This document shows, piece by piece, positions 54,507 through 64,000 of a DNA stretch of 64,000 nucleotides. Each line of letters opens with the position of its first letter. The stretch's first letter is position 1. The notes beneath the pieces were generated by a model. It did no database searches and had not been told where the DNA came from. It was given only the letters and a program-made list of their open reading frames with translations. A program made the position numbers and the translations under genes. The stretch is from Clarireedia homoeocarpa (Eukaryota; Ascomycota; Leotiomycetes; Helotiales; Rutstroemiaceae): positions 1,370,363-1,434,362 of the forward strand of contig LNKV01000003.1 of the NCBI GenBank assembly GCA_001465935.1, in the 5' to 3' direction.

Positions 54507-56018
54507 ATGCACGAATCTTTCTTTTCATACACGGTCGCGCGACAATATCCTTACCCGTGGTTTACTCCCACAGTTATCGTGGGTGGTATCATACTCGCGG
54601 CCCTGATCTCGTTTGTCAATGTGATAGCAACCGGTTACGAGTTGGCGGCGACGTCGTCCAACAATCCTAACGAGACCATAGCTGACCCGCGCTTGTACGG
54701 CAGCGTTAAATGGCCGTCCGTCTTCACCAGTAAAGCGCGGGCAACTTGTGCCGCTTCCACGTTCAACCTTAACTCGGAGCTTTTCACCCACAACAACGCA
54801 TTCCCATATACGATGAGTAGGGTATGGCGTACTAGGGACAACGGCACCATTGTGAACATGGGGTCGCTTATGTACTTGAACAATCCCCTCAGTGATTGCA
54901 ACGTGACCTCGGTCAATATTCAGGTTCTCGGTCGGTATTCTCGGGACGTCGGCCTGCTTGCCATCGCCAATCCAGGGGTGGTCATCGAAGCTTACGCTCA
55001 ATGCTCCATTGACGTCGACACATCTCTGACTGACGACATAAACGGTCCAACGTACTTTGAGCTGATGGCAACGTTCGATACCGTGAATCCGAACGTGCCG
55101 CGTTTTCTATCCCAGAACAAAACCACCCAAGCCAGCTTGTACTGGGGCCAATCCCTGCTGCAGTTGTACTGGATGGTCCTTGCACGCAACTACAAGTTCG
55201 CCGCCAATAACACTGTGTCTGACGGACAATACCAAGCGACCATCACCCTCACACGACAATCCAACAAGAAAGTCGGCACTGCTGCCGAAGTTGAGAGCCT
55301 GGACTTTTTTCATGTTACTTGTTTCACTGAGAGCAGCTTCTGCCAAAACAACAGCATACCGCAGCTGATGCATAGCTATAAAGGGTTCGATCCCTATCCG
55401 TCTATCTGGAAGTCGGTCGATGTGTTGGGGAAGGCCATGTGGTTCTCGGTCCTGACGGACTTGGGTCGCAGCCAAAGCGCTGTGCCAAATATGCTCGTTG
55501 AGCCAGCGTTACTCGCAAACCTGACGTCGAATTATACCAGCGAGGTCCAGGCATGGCCAACTAACAATGGCGGCATCCATATGACGCTCGACAGAAGCCT
55601 AGCGCAAGCATCATTTGACCCCAACACAACGTCGCTACCAAATCTAAATATAACACAAACTACCTTGAGCACCAACTATCTCTGCCAGGTGCCACGAATG
55701 AAATCAGCCGGCACATTATTTTTCAGTGTACTCCAGGCTGATCTCGTGTATCTGCAAAATGCATACGCATTGCTCGCATTCGTTGTCAGTTACCTACTGT
55801 ATCGTGAAAAACCCGATGCCAAGTACTGCGATGGTTGCCGAAGGGTCATTAGTCAAGGAACACAGCAGTCGAATAATCAACATGCCCTGTCAACTGGCCA
55901 AGTAGGAGCGAAATTGGATGACCAGAACTCGTCTTCAAGCTCAACGCACAACAACGACAACAAAGGTGAGGCCAAGGGATACGTACAAATTAGTCAGAGT
56001 GAAATACGATCACCTTGA
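54507..56018 (+). CDS. Membrane-anchored glycoprotein of unknown function, 503 aa
   Basis: An intronless frame. The start at 54507 (MHESFFSYTVARQYP) is preferred; an in-frame ATG at 54441 would add 22 residues. A transmembrane helix near the N-terminus (PTVIVGGIILAALISFVNVI) is followed by a ~400-residue region rich in N-glycosylation sequons (NPNET, NVTS, NKTT, NNTV, NLTSNYT, NITQ) and with paired Cys, so it is probably extracytoplasmic. A second hydrophobic segment near the C-terminus (YALLAFVVSYLLY) leads to a short cytosolic tail with KYCDGCRR and an Asn/Ser/Gln-rich end. This two-TM ectodomain layout is common among uncharacterised fungal proteins. It is more GC-rich than its surroundings and has no intron, unlike most neighbours, which may point to a different origin. 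Function not assignable. Confidence 0.7.
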   Translation: MHESFFSYTVARQYPYPWFTPTVIVGGIILAALISFVNVIATGYELAATSSNNPNETIADPRLYGSVKWPSVFTSKARATCAASTFNLNSELFTHNNAFPYTMSRVWRTRDNGTIVNMGSLMYLNNPLSDCNVTSVNIQVLGRYSRDVGLLAIANPGVVIEAYAQCSIDVDTSLTDDINGPTYFELMATFDTVNPNVPRFLSQNKTTQASLYWGQSLLQLYWMVLARNYKFAANNTVSDGQYQATITLTRQSNKKVGTAAEVESLDFFHVTCFTESSFCQNNSIPQLMHSYKGFDPYPSIWKSVDVLGKAMWFSVLTDLGRSQSAVPNMLVEPALLANLTSNYTSEVQAWPTNNGGIHMTLDRSLAQASFDPNTTSLPNLNITQTTLSTNYLCQVPRMKSAGTLFFSVLQADLVYLQNAYALLAFVVSYLLYREKPDAKYCDGCRRVISQGTQQSNNQHALSTGQVGAKLDDQNSSSSSTHNNDNKGEAKGYVQISQSEIRSP

Positions 56019-56614
56019 GCATAGAGCGGTACCAAGTCTAGGCAGAGCAGAAATACTCTCGCGGTTTGAGGAAACGGGGAAGGGATCACAAAACACACGT
56101 GCCATACGAGTTTCTTCTTTACACGTGAGATTACGAGGGGATTCCCAAATTGAGGAACGATCTCTAGTTGCCAGCTGTCCAGTTCTCTTCTATCTGTAAG
56201 CTACAGAATATACTAGAATCACTAAGTTTGCTACAGCTTAAGGATATAAACCTCCTTCAAGCAGCTATATAGTTAGTTCTTCAGATAGATAGATCAGATC
56301 AGTTCAGATTCAACTACAATAACTTTTCCAAGAGCTCTAATTCTCACAGTTATAAGTCCGGCTCGTGCAGATAGCGCAGTAGTGAAATCCCCAGCTTTAT
56401 ATTAAGCAACTAATGAAAAAATAACTGCGCGGTCTATCCGACTATAAGAGGTAGCTCTACGTACACAAGATACGCAAAACCGGCCTAGTCTACTTATTCA
56501 GAAGTAGTTCAGTAAAGAGGTAGTTCAACTGCACAACAGTGTATAGAAAACCGGAAAATAGCCCTAGTCTACCTATTTAAAAACGCTTACAGATTTTACA
56601 CTCTGAGGAGGGTA
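56019..56614. other. Intergenic
   Basis: AT-rich DNA with loosely repeated GGTAGTTCAA / CCGGCCTAGTCTACYTATTY segments at about 56470-56590. No gene recognised. Confidence 0.4.
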
Positions 56615-56681
56615 TGTGAAACCAAATACAAGCCTGAATTGTCACTTCTCTAGAAGTAGCGTCACTTTTGGAGTTTTCACA
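56615..56681 (+). repeat. Palindromic TIR-like dispersed repeat, copy E
   Basis: 67 bp from TGTGAAACCAAATACAAGCC to GGAGTTTTCACA. Nearly identical to copy D. TA precedes it. The TGTGAAA / TTTTCACA ends form a terminal inverted repeat. Confidence 0.85.
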
Positions 56682-59665
56682 TCACACCTGTTACGAGGTT
56701 GAGCGCGCGATGTACGACGCGACCCCGCGGTTTCCGCACGTAGAGCTGTCGTCTGGTATATAAATGGGTACAACTGACAACCAGCCCGAGAACATTTCGG
56801 GCTCTTCGCAAAGCCCTACTTTAGGAAGGGTGAGTGAAATTGCATGAGCGAACGAATGTAGATGTATGTATGCCAATTTACTCTTCACAAACGGCCATTT
56901 CATTAAGCATCGCCAAAATTGTGATACGTATACAGACAGGTCTGTGATGCTATTATGTTTGTCAATGGTACTGTAATAGATGACGCAAACGGTGCGAGAA
57001 CGAATCGAATTCTTCAACGCGGGAAACTAACGCACAGCGCCCCAAATCCCGGGCCGATGAAAATGCACGAACGAAACCCCAACTCGATAGGAGCGACGGA
57101 TCAAATGGTTTGATGATGACATGACACAAGCTTTTAGGCCGAATTTCTCCGCCCCGTGCTGGACTGGGTTGCATGAAATTACATGCGACGGGACTCCTTG
57201 TTTTACAGATAGCCAGTGGCACGCTGCAATACTTGAGGTATAATTGAATAATAGCATGTGAGAAAGAGAAGAAAGTAAGATGAACATTCGAGAGAAAGAA
57301 AGGTGGAGTTCACTGCTTTTATATCTGCTGCAGGGTGGATTCTGCCGAAGCAGCTTCTGGGGGGCACTCCGGATCAATGCCCACAACAGTAGACTTCTTT
57401 CAAACTCGGCATATCACTAACTCTTCGCCTTTTCAAACTAGGTCCTGATGTTACCAGACATTAAATCGAAATGATATTGGTTGGTCTGCCCAATCGTGCT
57501 GCATGTGGAGACTAGCATTACATCCCTAAAGGTGAACATCAAGAACTAGGAGCTTTTGCCACTACTACGGCCTATGTAGCGCTTGCAACAGTAGCAACGA
57601 AGTTCCTCGCATAGAGTTTCCAATATTCGTATAACCAATCCAACAGATGACTGTTGTTGGCTGTAGAAAGAACATCCTTCGCCTTTCGCAGGTTCACTCT
57701 TTTTACCCGATCTCGACGATTCAGACATGATATCTAACCCTTTGCTATGCAATTTTTTATGGTAAAACGCATCTTCCAGTTAATTTTATCGGCTGAGGGT
57801 GGCTAGCTATTGACTCTTGAGGATGATCTGATATGTCGCAACTCTGATGGGCGATGTTCTCTTTCCTCTGTCAAAGGTGCACTGCATCAGATTATCCTCC
57901 CCCGGAGCATTCAATAACTTCTCCGGATCTTGCTCGACCTCACAAGAAACAACCAACTACTCTCGATCCGGGTTGAAACCGACTGGAACAAATCGAGTCT
58001 CTAGGTCTCTTTTATTAGATAAGGGTGAAACAGCGAAGCGCAGTTCCTTCGCCTCGATTCTGTATGTCTGGACATACACAGCTTTCTCAGTCAGTCAGTC
58101 AGTCTACCTTCAGCAGTGTCTGTTTGTCTAGCCTAGCTTGCATCGACTACCACCAAAGCCATCCATCCATCTATCTGCGTTTTCCTTTCTGCACAGTGTC
58201 GTCATCTTCGCTTGATATTCGATGGCTACTTTTGAACGACCGCGTCATCTGCTGGCGGAACAGGTCTAGAAGCCTTCGGAGCGAGGACATTGCCTCCCTT
58301 CATTGTCGTTCCTAGAACTTCTGTTCCCGCTGCATATCCGCCAGGTGACCTCCCCATGCGCAGATCAGGGAGTGAGTAAGTGAGTGAGTGAGTGCATTTA
58401 CTTCTGCAGATAAGGCTAACCGGCCATCTCCAGCATTCGTCGTCATTGCCCTTGTGTTCCCAGCTGGGAAGGTATTTATTGCTCGCTGGACAAGATAACT
58501 TAGTGTGAAGAAGACTTGTTTGTGCCCAGGGCGTCTTTCCCCCCTTCCCCCCCCCTAAACCTTTCATAACTATAATTCCCCAACTTCGCTAGCAGATAGT
58601 TCTAGGAAAGCATTTCATCGCATTCGAGTCCGCGTCCGCGTCCGCGTCCTCTGAAGAGCCAGGTCAGCGATCGCCCTAAGCCAGCCAGCCAGCCAGCCAG
58701 TCAGCAGGGAGAATAAAATAACACAATAGCATAATCAATCGGGTAACATCACCACCACCACCCACACACACCCACACCCACACAACACACCACATCCAAA
58801 CCCCTACAAGCCCTGCATATGTACATGCATCTCGCATCCCCCATTGCATTCCGTCCCCCCCTTTCCCCTCCACACATCACCCCACACCTCACCTCACCTT
58901 TTACCCTTTTCAGTTACAACAAAGTAACGTCAGCGTCCCATCCCAAGGCCAAACCAACACAGCCTATGTGTCACTTACCCGAACGACCGATGCATCGATT
59001 GCGCCTTACCAACAGAAGCACTACGACGCAACGCTACAACAGTATAATATACACCGCATATACTATCACTATACTGTCCCTTCGTAATTGGAGGAAGAAA
59101 TGTTTTTTTTCTTTTTCTCTCTTTTTGGGGTACTCATTTATCTTTCCATTTGTTCATGTCCCGGCAAGTAAAACAGCAGAGGATTTATGGCAGCACAATC
59201 CAATAACACATTAAATTATCATTTACTCAACAGCCAGCCCACCTTGACGGCACAGCACAACACAGTACAATCCAACAACACAAATCCAATTCATCACTGC
59301 AAGTAATAAACATAGGTATAAAGCGCCATTTCCCATGCCTCCCAAACCCAAATCAAACCAGTTTCTCCAATTCCAATCCCCAATTCCCAAGTCCCATTTC
59401 CCATGCCCATAAAGATGATGATGATGATGATGATGACCATGATGTCGATGATGCCGCCCATCCCCAATTCTCGCTACATTCCAAAGACAAGACGTTCCAC
59501 CCAACCACAAGAGGTATGTATGCAAGCAACATAAACGAATTACCCCACCCACGCTTCAAACAACGGCAAAAAAGGTACGCTTTTCCCCCTCCATTTCCCA
59601 CACACACAAACACAGCTCAATTGATCATTAATCATTATGAAATCTTCCGCTTGCTCCCTCTCCCA
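56682..59665. other. Intergenic, 3 kb, simple repeats
   Basis: No gene recognised with confidence. Minus-strand frames at 57546-57752 (68 codons) and 58226-58567 (113 codons) are open but match nothing known. Short arrays: CAGT (58091-58106), GTGAGTGA (58373-58394), GTCCGC (58628-58648), CAGC (58680-58700), CAC/CCCACA-rich (58750-58800) and GATGAT (59414-59437). The right end probably includes the cyclin 3' UTR. Confidence 0.45.
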
Positions 59666-60843
59666 TTAATATCCGAATGCCATACTTCCAACAAGTGGAT
59701 CCACATATAGCGGGAATTGTTCCTTCTCTCCATCTCCTTCATCGTAGTACCCCTCTCCTCTAAACGCCATCTTAGTTTCCCTAGAAAGAGTCGCCGTGCC
59801 ACCCAGCATCTCAGTGTTACCCAGGTTCTCAATCATCGGTGTTTCCACCGGCGTTGGTTGAAGGCCGTCGATGCCCACACATGCTTTCCCCGAACTCATC
59901 GGTCGTTCTTTTCCCCCTCGAACCATCTCCCAATCGTAATCCATGCTCATACCCATACCCATAGATGAAGATGCAGATGAGGAAGAGACATATTGTTTCT
60001 TAGCCCTCTCCATATCCATCTTTGCCTCCTGTATAATAGCTTCGTCCCAAAGCGGGAGTAACCTATATCCTAAATTCTCCATCATGCATCTCTGTGTATA
60101 ATTAATCTGGTCGCATGACCAAGCCCCTTGTCCCCATTTTGCAGCATAGTAGCGGGTAGAGGCTGAATCGTCGTCTAGGAATTTCTTCGCAAGGATAAGC
60201 GAAGCCAGCACGATAATTTCCGGGTGAGTGGAATCAATATGAGGAGCTTGGTAGAAGGGAGTGGGCGGTTCGAGGGGGAAGGACTGCCGCCAGTTACGCG
60301 CAAAGCGAGAATTGAGTGAGTCGAGGATGCAGACGGCGAGGGCGAGGATTTCAATTGGAAGGTCGGCTCGACTGAGGATGGAGTGGACGAGCTGAACAGA
60401 GGGTTTGGTGAGAGATGTGGAGGACGGAATGAGGTTTGTGAGGTGGATAGCTGGACCTGATATTATGCATGATGTGATTAGCCTGAGTGCGAATGGACAG
60501 ATACAGAAGGTTACACACCTTGAAATTCCGGGTCTAAAATCTCATCTGAGCTGAAAAAGGAAACGGGTGATTGCTCGGCGGTGATGTCGTGCGAGTGTGA
60601 GGATAATGGCGGGGTAGGTAGATTGGACAGTGGCACGTAGGTTTGCTCGAAGAAATCGGAATCGAAAGACTCAATGGAGGAGATGCTCGAGGATCGCTTG
60701 CGAGAAGCCATTGACATTGGTGAAGGCATTGCTGTTGGGTTCATGATGTTCGTAGTAGGTATCGTAACGATGGGCTGGTGAAAAGTCGAGAAGGCGGCAT
60801 GTAAATGATTCGAGGAATGGATGGTATCAAGACTAGCAATCAA
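59666..60843 (-). CDS. Cyclin domain protein (PCL/Pho80-like)
   Basis: Encodes a cyclin that would activate a Pho85-type CDK. Exons on the minus strand are 60843..60519 and 60456..59666 (62-nt intron), giving 371 residues. The N-terminal ~110 residues are Ser/Pro-rich (RKRSSSISSIESFDSDFF, PTPPLSSHSH). The cyclin box runs from about residue 113: SVQLVHSILSRADLPIEILA, DSLNSRFARN, then HPEIIVLASLILAKKFLDDD and WGQGAWSCDQINYTQRCMME, the helices 1-5 pattern of Pcl-type cyclins. The C-terminal part is disordered with Ser/Met-rich and acidic stretches. An in-frame ATG at 60744 would start at MNPTAMPSPM (338 residues) and is an equally possible start. Which PCL subgroup it belongs to cannot be told. 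Confidence 0.82.
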
Positions 60844-63800
60844 TCCGTTTCGTAGGAATCAATGAATCAATGAATCAATCAATCAATCAATTGATGTTGG
60901 GTGGAAACGAGGGTTTTTGGCTCTTTATATGAATGATGTCTTCTCCCGGCCAGATCAAGCCACTTTCCAAAATCGCAATGTTCTCGATCCAACTTCGAGC
61001 CTTTTCTCCTCCTTTTCGACGCAGCTTCTTTCTTCAATGAAACAGAATTGAATAGGCGGTGATCATTGGATAGTATAGCCTTGCAGATAGGTGAACGAGT
61101 GAATGCAAGTCTCGACCAACACACACACATTCACACACATTCACACACACTCACACACACACACAGAGGTAAACCGAGGTAGTAGATGCAGAGCGGAGAG
61201 TGACACACGGGATGGATCGATAGAAGCAAAAGGTACAAGTGACTCTCCTCTCTTACATGACCAACAAGCAAGACTATATAGCTAGGAGGAAGAAGTAAAA
61301 CAAACCAACGAACGAACGAACGAACGAACGGAAGAAAGCAAACGGAACGAATGTAGACAAGGCAAGTTAAGTACAGTAGAGTCTAGCGAATGTGAGTTGT
61401 TTTTATTGGGGGGGGGGGGGGGGGGGGAGGGGGTTTGTCGTAAAATCGTCAGGCCGTGTACGAAGAAGGGAAGTTTTTTATGTATGAAGAATGAAGTATG
61501 GAGAATGAAGTATGGAGTATGAAGAGGCGCGAGAGGGAAAATGTGGAAGGAGGAGGGAGAAGGAGATCCAAAGCGGGAAATTGTGGATCTGGCCCAGTGC
61601 CAGTGCCCAGTGTCCCAGTCGTGCCAGTGTCCTAGAAGTAAGGTACCTTGATACTTTGCAGATGAAAATTTTCGACTAAAAATCCGTGCGGCGGAGCGGG
61701 CAATTCTTGGACTGTACAAAGGAAGGACTTTTTGATTGTATAAGACAGGGAAATTGGCCTCATCCACAAAGGTTTGCGTTTGCATCCTTGACATAAATTC
61801 GCTGTGCCGGGGCTGAATGTGAGGTCGCTATACTATCAGTATCTGACGACGAAGTACTTGGTATTGTATGTCACAAACCCGAGGGATCAACAAACGGGTC
61901 GCAGCCGAGGGGGAGGGGAGGAGGGGATTGTACGCAGGACAGAGCAATGAAGAGTCCCCTGCCAATGATGCCAACGAGGTGATGCAACGGGATGGGATAT
62001 ACTGGACGATGATGTTTTTCCCTCTCGGCATCGCTCATCGTTTACCGGGTTGAGCGCCAATCCTGAATATCGGAGATCTCTATTAGTTAGCATGAACCAA
62101 TTGCCCAGGTCTAAGTTCATCCTCCCTCGCCCCTTGGCTAGTCAGTTCATCCAAGAATCCCAAGAATTCCCCACAGCAAACGAGTCGAGTCGTACCCACC
62201 GCCTACGAGCTGCTACAGTACTAGTATACGAGAAAAGGGTGGCTTTGCATCTATTCCCGCCTTTTTACATTTCCGCTATGTACATGGCAGTTATGCACGG
62301 AAGCACCGTTCCTTTGCTGGAGCATTAATTCCTTTCATCATGGTCTTCACTCATTGCCATCCCCCAAGGCTGCCTCTCCTGTACGAAAAACCCCTCCCCT
62401 TCCTTAACTTATGAAAATCTTCTACGGTATAGGTGACCAAGTTGGGCGATGGAAACAGGTTTGCTGTAGCTATGTAGGTCCTAGAAATATTCCAACCCTG
62501 AACTTAGCCAGGAACAGGAACAGGAACAGGAACAGGAACAGGAACACAAACCCAAAAAATTGTCCCCAGATCCCCTCCCCAACTCTTTCGCAGGCCGCTT
62601 CTGGACACACAGCCACTCAGAACCAAGAGAAGAAGACTTTTTATTCTCCCCGTCAGAGCACGTGTTCAGCTTCTCTTTTCTACCGTAGCGTCTATTTTGA
62701 TCCGAAGAAAGGATGCGATGACAGGAGATGGGACGGGATGAGATGAGATGAGATGCAAACTTCCAAATCGACTGCGACTGCGACTGCGGCTGCGACTGCG
62801 ACTGCGACTGCGACTCCAGGGCGCGCAAGGTAAGATCGGGTATGTAGCTGACCGTTATCCCATCAGCGTAGCACCAACCCGTATTACATACATACATATA
62901 CAGTACGGAAGGATCTCGAAATCCCACCATCGATTGCACCATCTCCGCGCCAAATGAACTAACTACAAGTACTGTACTTGCTTTCTTATTACACTAACAC
63001 AACTGCACTTATTATTATGCATGCATGCATGCATGCATAACTTTGAAATTTATCCACCTCTCCATCTATCTATCCATCTATCCATCCATCCTTCATAAAA
63101 CACAACACCATACATACATACTCACTCATACATACCATGCACCGAAGAATCCGTGGAGCTCCTCACAACCCATCCCATTACCAACTCAATGCACAATACT
63201 TCGTACTTACAGAATAGAATGAATGCCGCATCATCCATTTTGATATGTCCCAATCAATTTGGGTCCGTCAAGAAGAGCTCGGGAATGGAGGGGAGGGGGG
63301 AGATACACGACAATTAAAGCGTCGTCGTTCGTGTGCATACATACGTACGTACAGGCAGACAGACAGACATGCATTACATTTGAGGTGAGGTACGAGTACG
63401 GTCTGGTAACAATGTGGTTTGTCGAGAGGTGGGTGCATCAAGTAACCCTTGATGCATAGATGGGAGGTAGGTGTGAAGTACGTACGTACTGTAGTTAAAG
63501 AGGTATAGTATATATATAATAAGTGTATGAATTGGTACTCGCAGACAAGACACGCAGACCGACCGAGCGACATGCATAAGTGGAATCAAATCAAATGGTA
63601 GATAACAGTGTCGCCTTGCCAGTCAGTCAGTCACTTGTAAGTTACATACATCTGACCTGCGCACAACACAACATCCATCCATCCATCCATCCATCCATCT
63701 ATCCATCCATCTCTATCGCACATATGGCAAAAGACATTTCTATCCCGTACAACCCAAAGAACTGATCATCGGGTGTCCCCGGCGGTGGGAGAAGTAGCAT

Positions 63801-64000
63801 GCGCAGCCGCACGCCGCACGCCGCATCTCGCATCTCCACCCAAGCTGCTCTGCCAATTATTGGGGAGGGGCGGAGCGGGTCCCTTGGAAATATTGATTGG
63901 TTTTGGAATTCCAATGCGTACAAAGTACTTTTCGGATATACCTCCGTATGGTGTATTGCCTAGTTGCATCTCAGGCTATCACCAAGACAACATTTTCTGA
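60844..64000. repeat. Long non-coding region with many simple repeats
   Basis: No gene recognised in 3.2 kb. Arrays include AATC units (60866-60890), CACA/TCACACA (61121-61166), AACG (61308-61330), a G20 run (61408-61427), AGGAAC units (62512-62546), ATGAG (62735-62755), CTGCGA units (62768-62815), GCAT (63018-63038), CTATCCAT (63063-63090), CATC (63672-63712) and CGTACGTA motifs (63343-63353, 63479-63490). The 60.8-61.1 kb part is the cyclin promoter side. The rest may be the long 5' region of a gene beyond the right edge. Confidence 0.65.

Noticed and set aside
57546..57752. 68-codon Cys-containing minus-strand frame
   Set aside because: No signal peptide, domain or context; too short to separate from chance.
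63018..63038. GCATGCAT array as a possible regulatory or CRISPR-like repeat
   Set aside because: It is a simple 4-bp microsatellite without spacers, in a eukaryotic genome.

Overview
The window is nuclear DNA of a filamentous ascomycete. Genes are well separated and carry many short GT-AG introns (mostly 44-77 nt) with CTAAC/CTGAC-type branch sites. The products are typical of Pezizomycotina: an AspB/CDC3-type septin, an AA9 LPMO, a FleA-type fucose lectin, several MFS transporters and fungus-only hypothetical families. AT-rich islands hold degenerate transposons and pseudogenes, some with C-to-T / G-to-A differences of the kind left by repeat-induced point mutation. The base composition and gene set fit a leotiomycete such as Sclerotiniaceae, but the sequence alone does not prove this.

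Layout. 0-0.8 kb: 3' end of a PTEN-like phosphatase. 2.4-3.6 kb: FleA-like fucose lectin in five exons. 3.6-6.9 kb: AT-rich repeat island with a Tc1/mariner relic, a 147-bp MITE and copies of a palindromic repeat. 6.9-14.5 kb: FAD amino-acid/amine oxidase and amino-acid permease, divergently transcribed, then an MFS transporter convergent with the permease. 16.3-18.1 kb: a second, intronless MFS transporter. 20.0-21.1 kb: F-box protein. 22.8-24.5 kb: unknown protein. 24.9-26.4 kb: possible solo LTR and a broken Ser/Thr/Pro-rich gene abutted by a repeat copy. 27.1-28.8 kb: DUF7924-type protein with a PD-(D/E)XK-like signature. 29.3-30.9 kb: two pseudogenes, one APH-like and one protein-kinase-like. 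32.5-34.6 kb: septin. 34.7-39.6 kb: microsatellite-rich and degenerate sequence. 39.7-42.1 kb: unknown 751-aa protein, divergent from a PHO84-type phosphate transporter (43.4-45.8 kb). 46.3-47.4 kb: LTR-like sequence. 47.6-48.4 kb: AA9 LPMO. 49.4-50.5 kb: zinc alcohol dehydrogenase. 51.4-52.5 kb: short-chain dehydrogenase pseudogene. 54.5-56.0 kb: membrane-anchored N-glycosylated ectodomain protein. 59.7-60.8 kb: PCL-type cyclin. The rest, to 64 kb, is long intergenic DNA rich in simple repeats.

How the genes work together. The clearest functional unit is the divergent oxidase/permease pair, which suggests uptake plus oxidation of an amino acid or amine. The lectin, LPMO, alcohol dehydrogenase and drug-type MFS genes are accessory functions of a plant-associated or saprotrophic fungus. 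Septin, cyclin and PTEN-like genes are core cell biology. No secondary-metabolite backbone enzyme, tRNA, rRNA or CRISPR was recognised. Exon coordinates were derived by hand from splice signals and reading-frame continuity.
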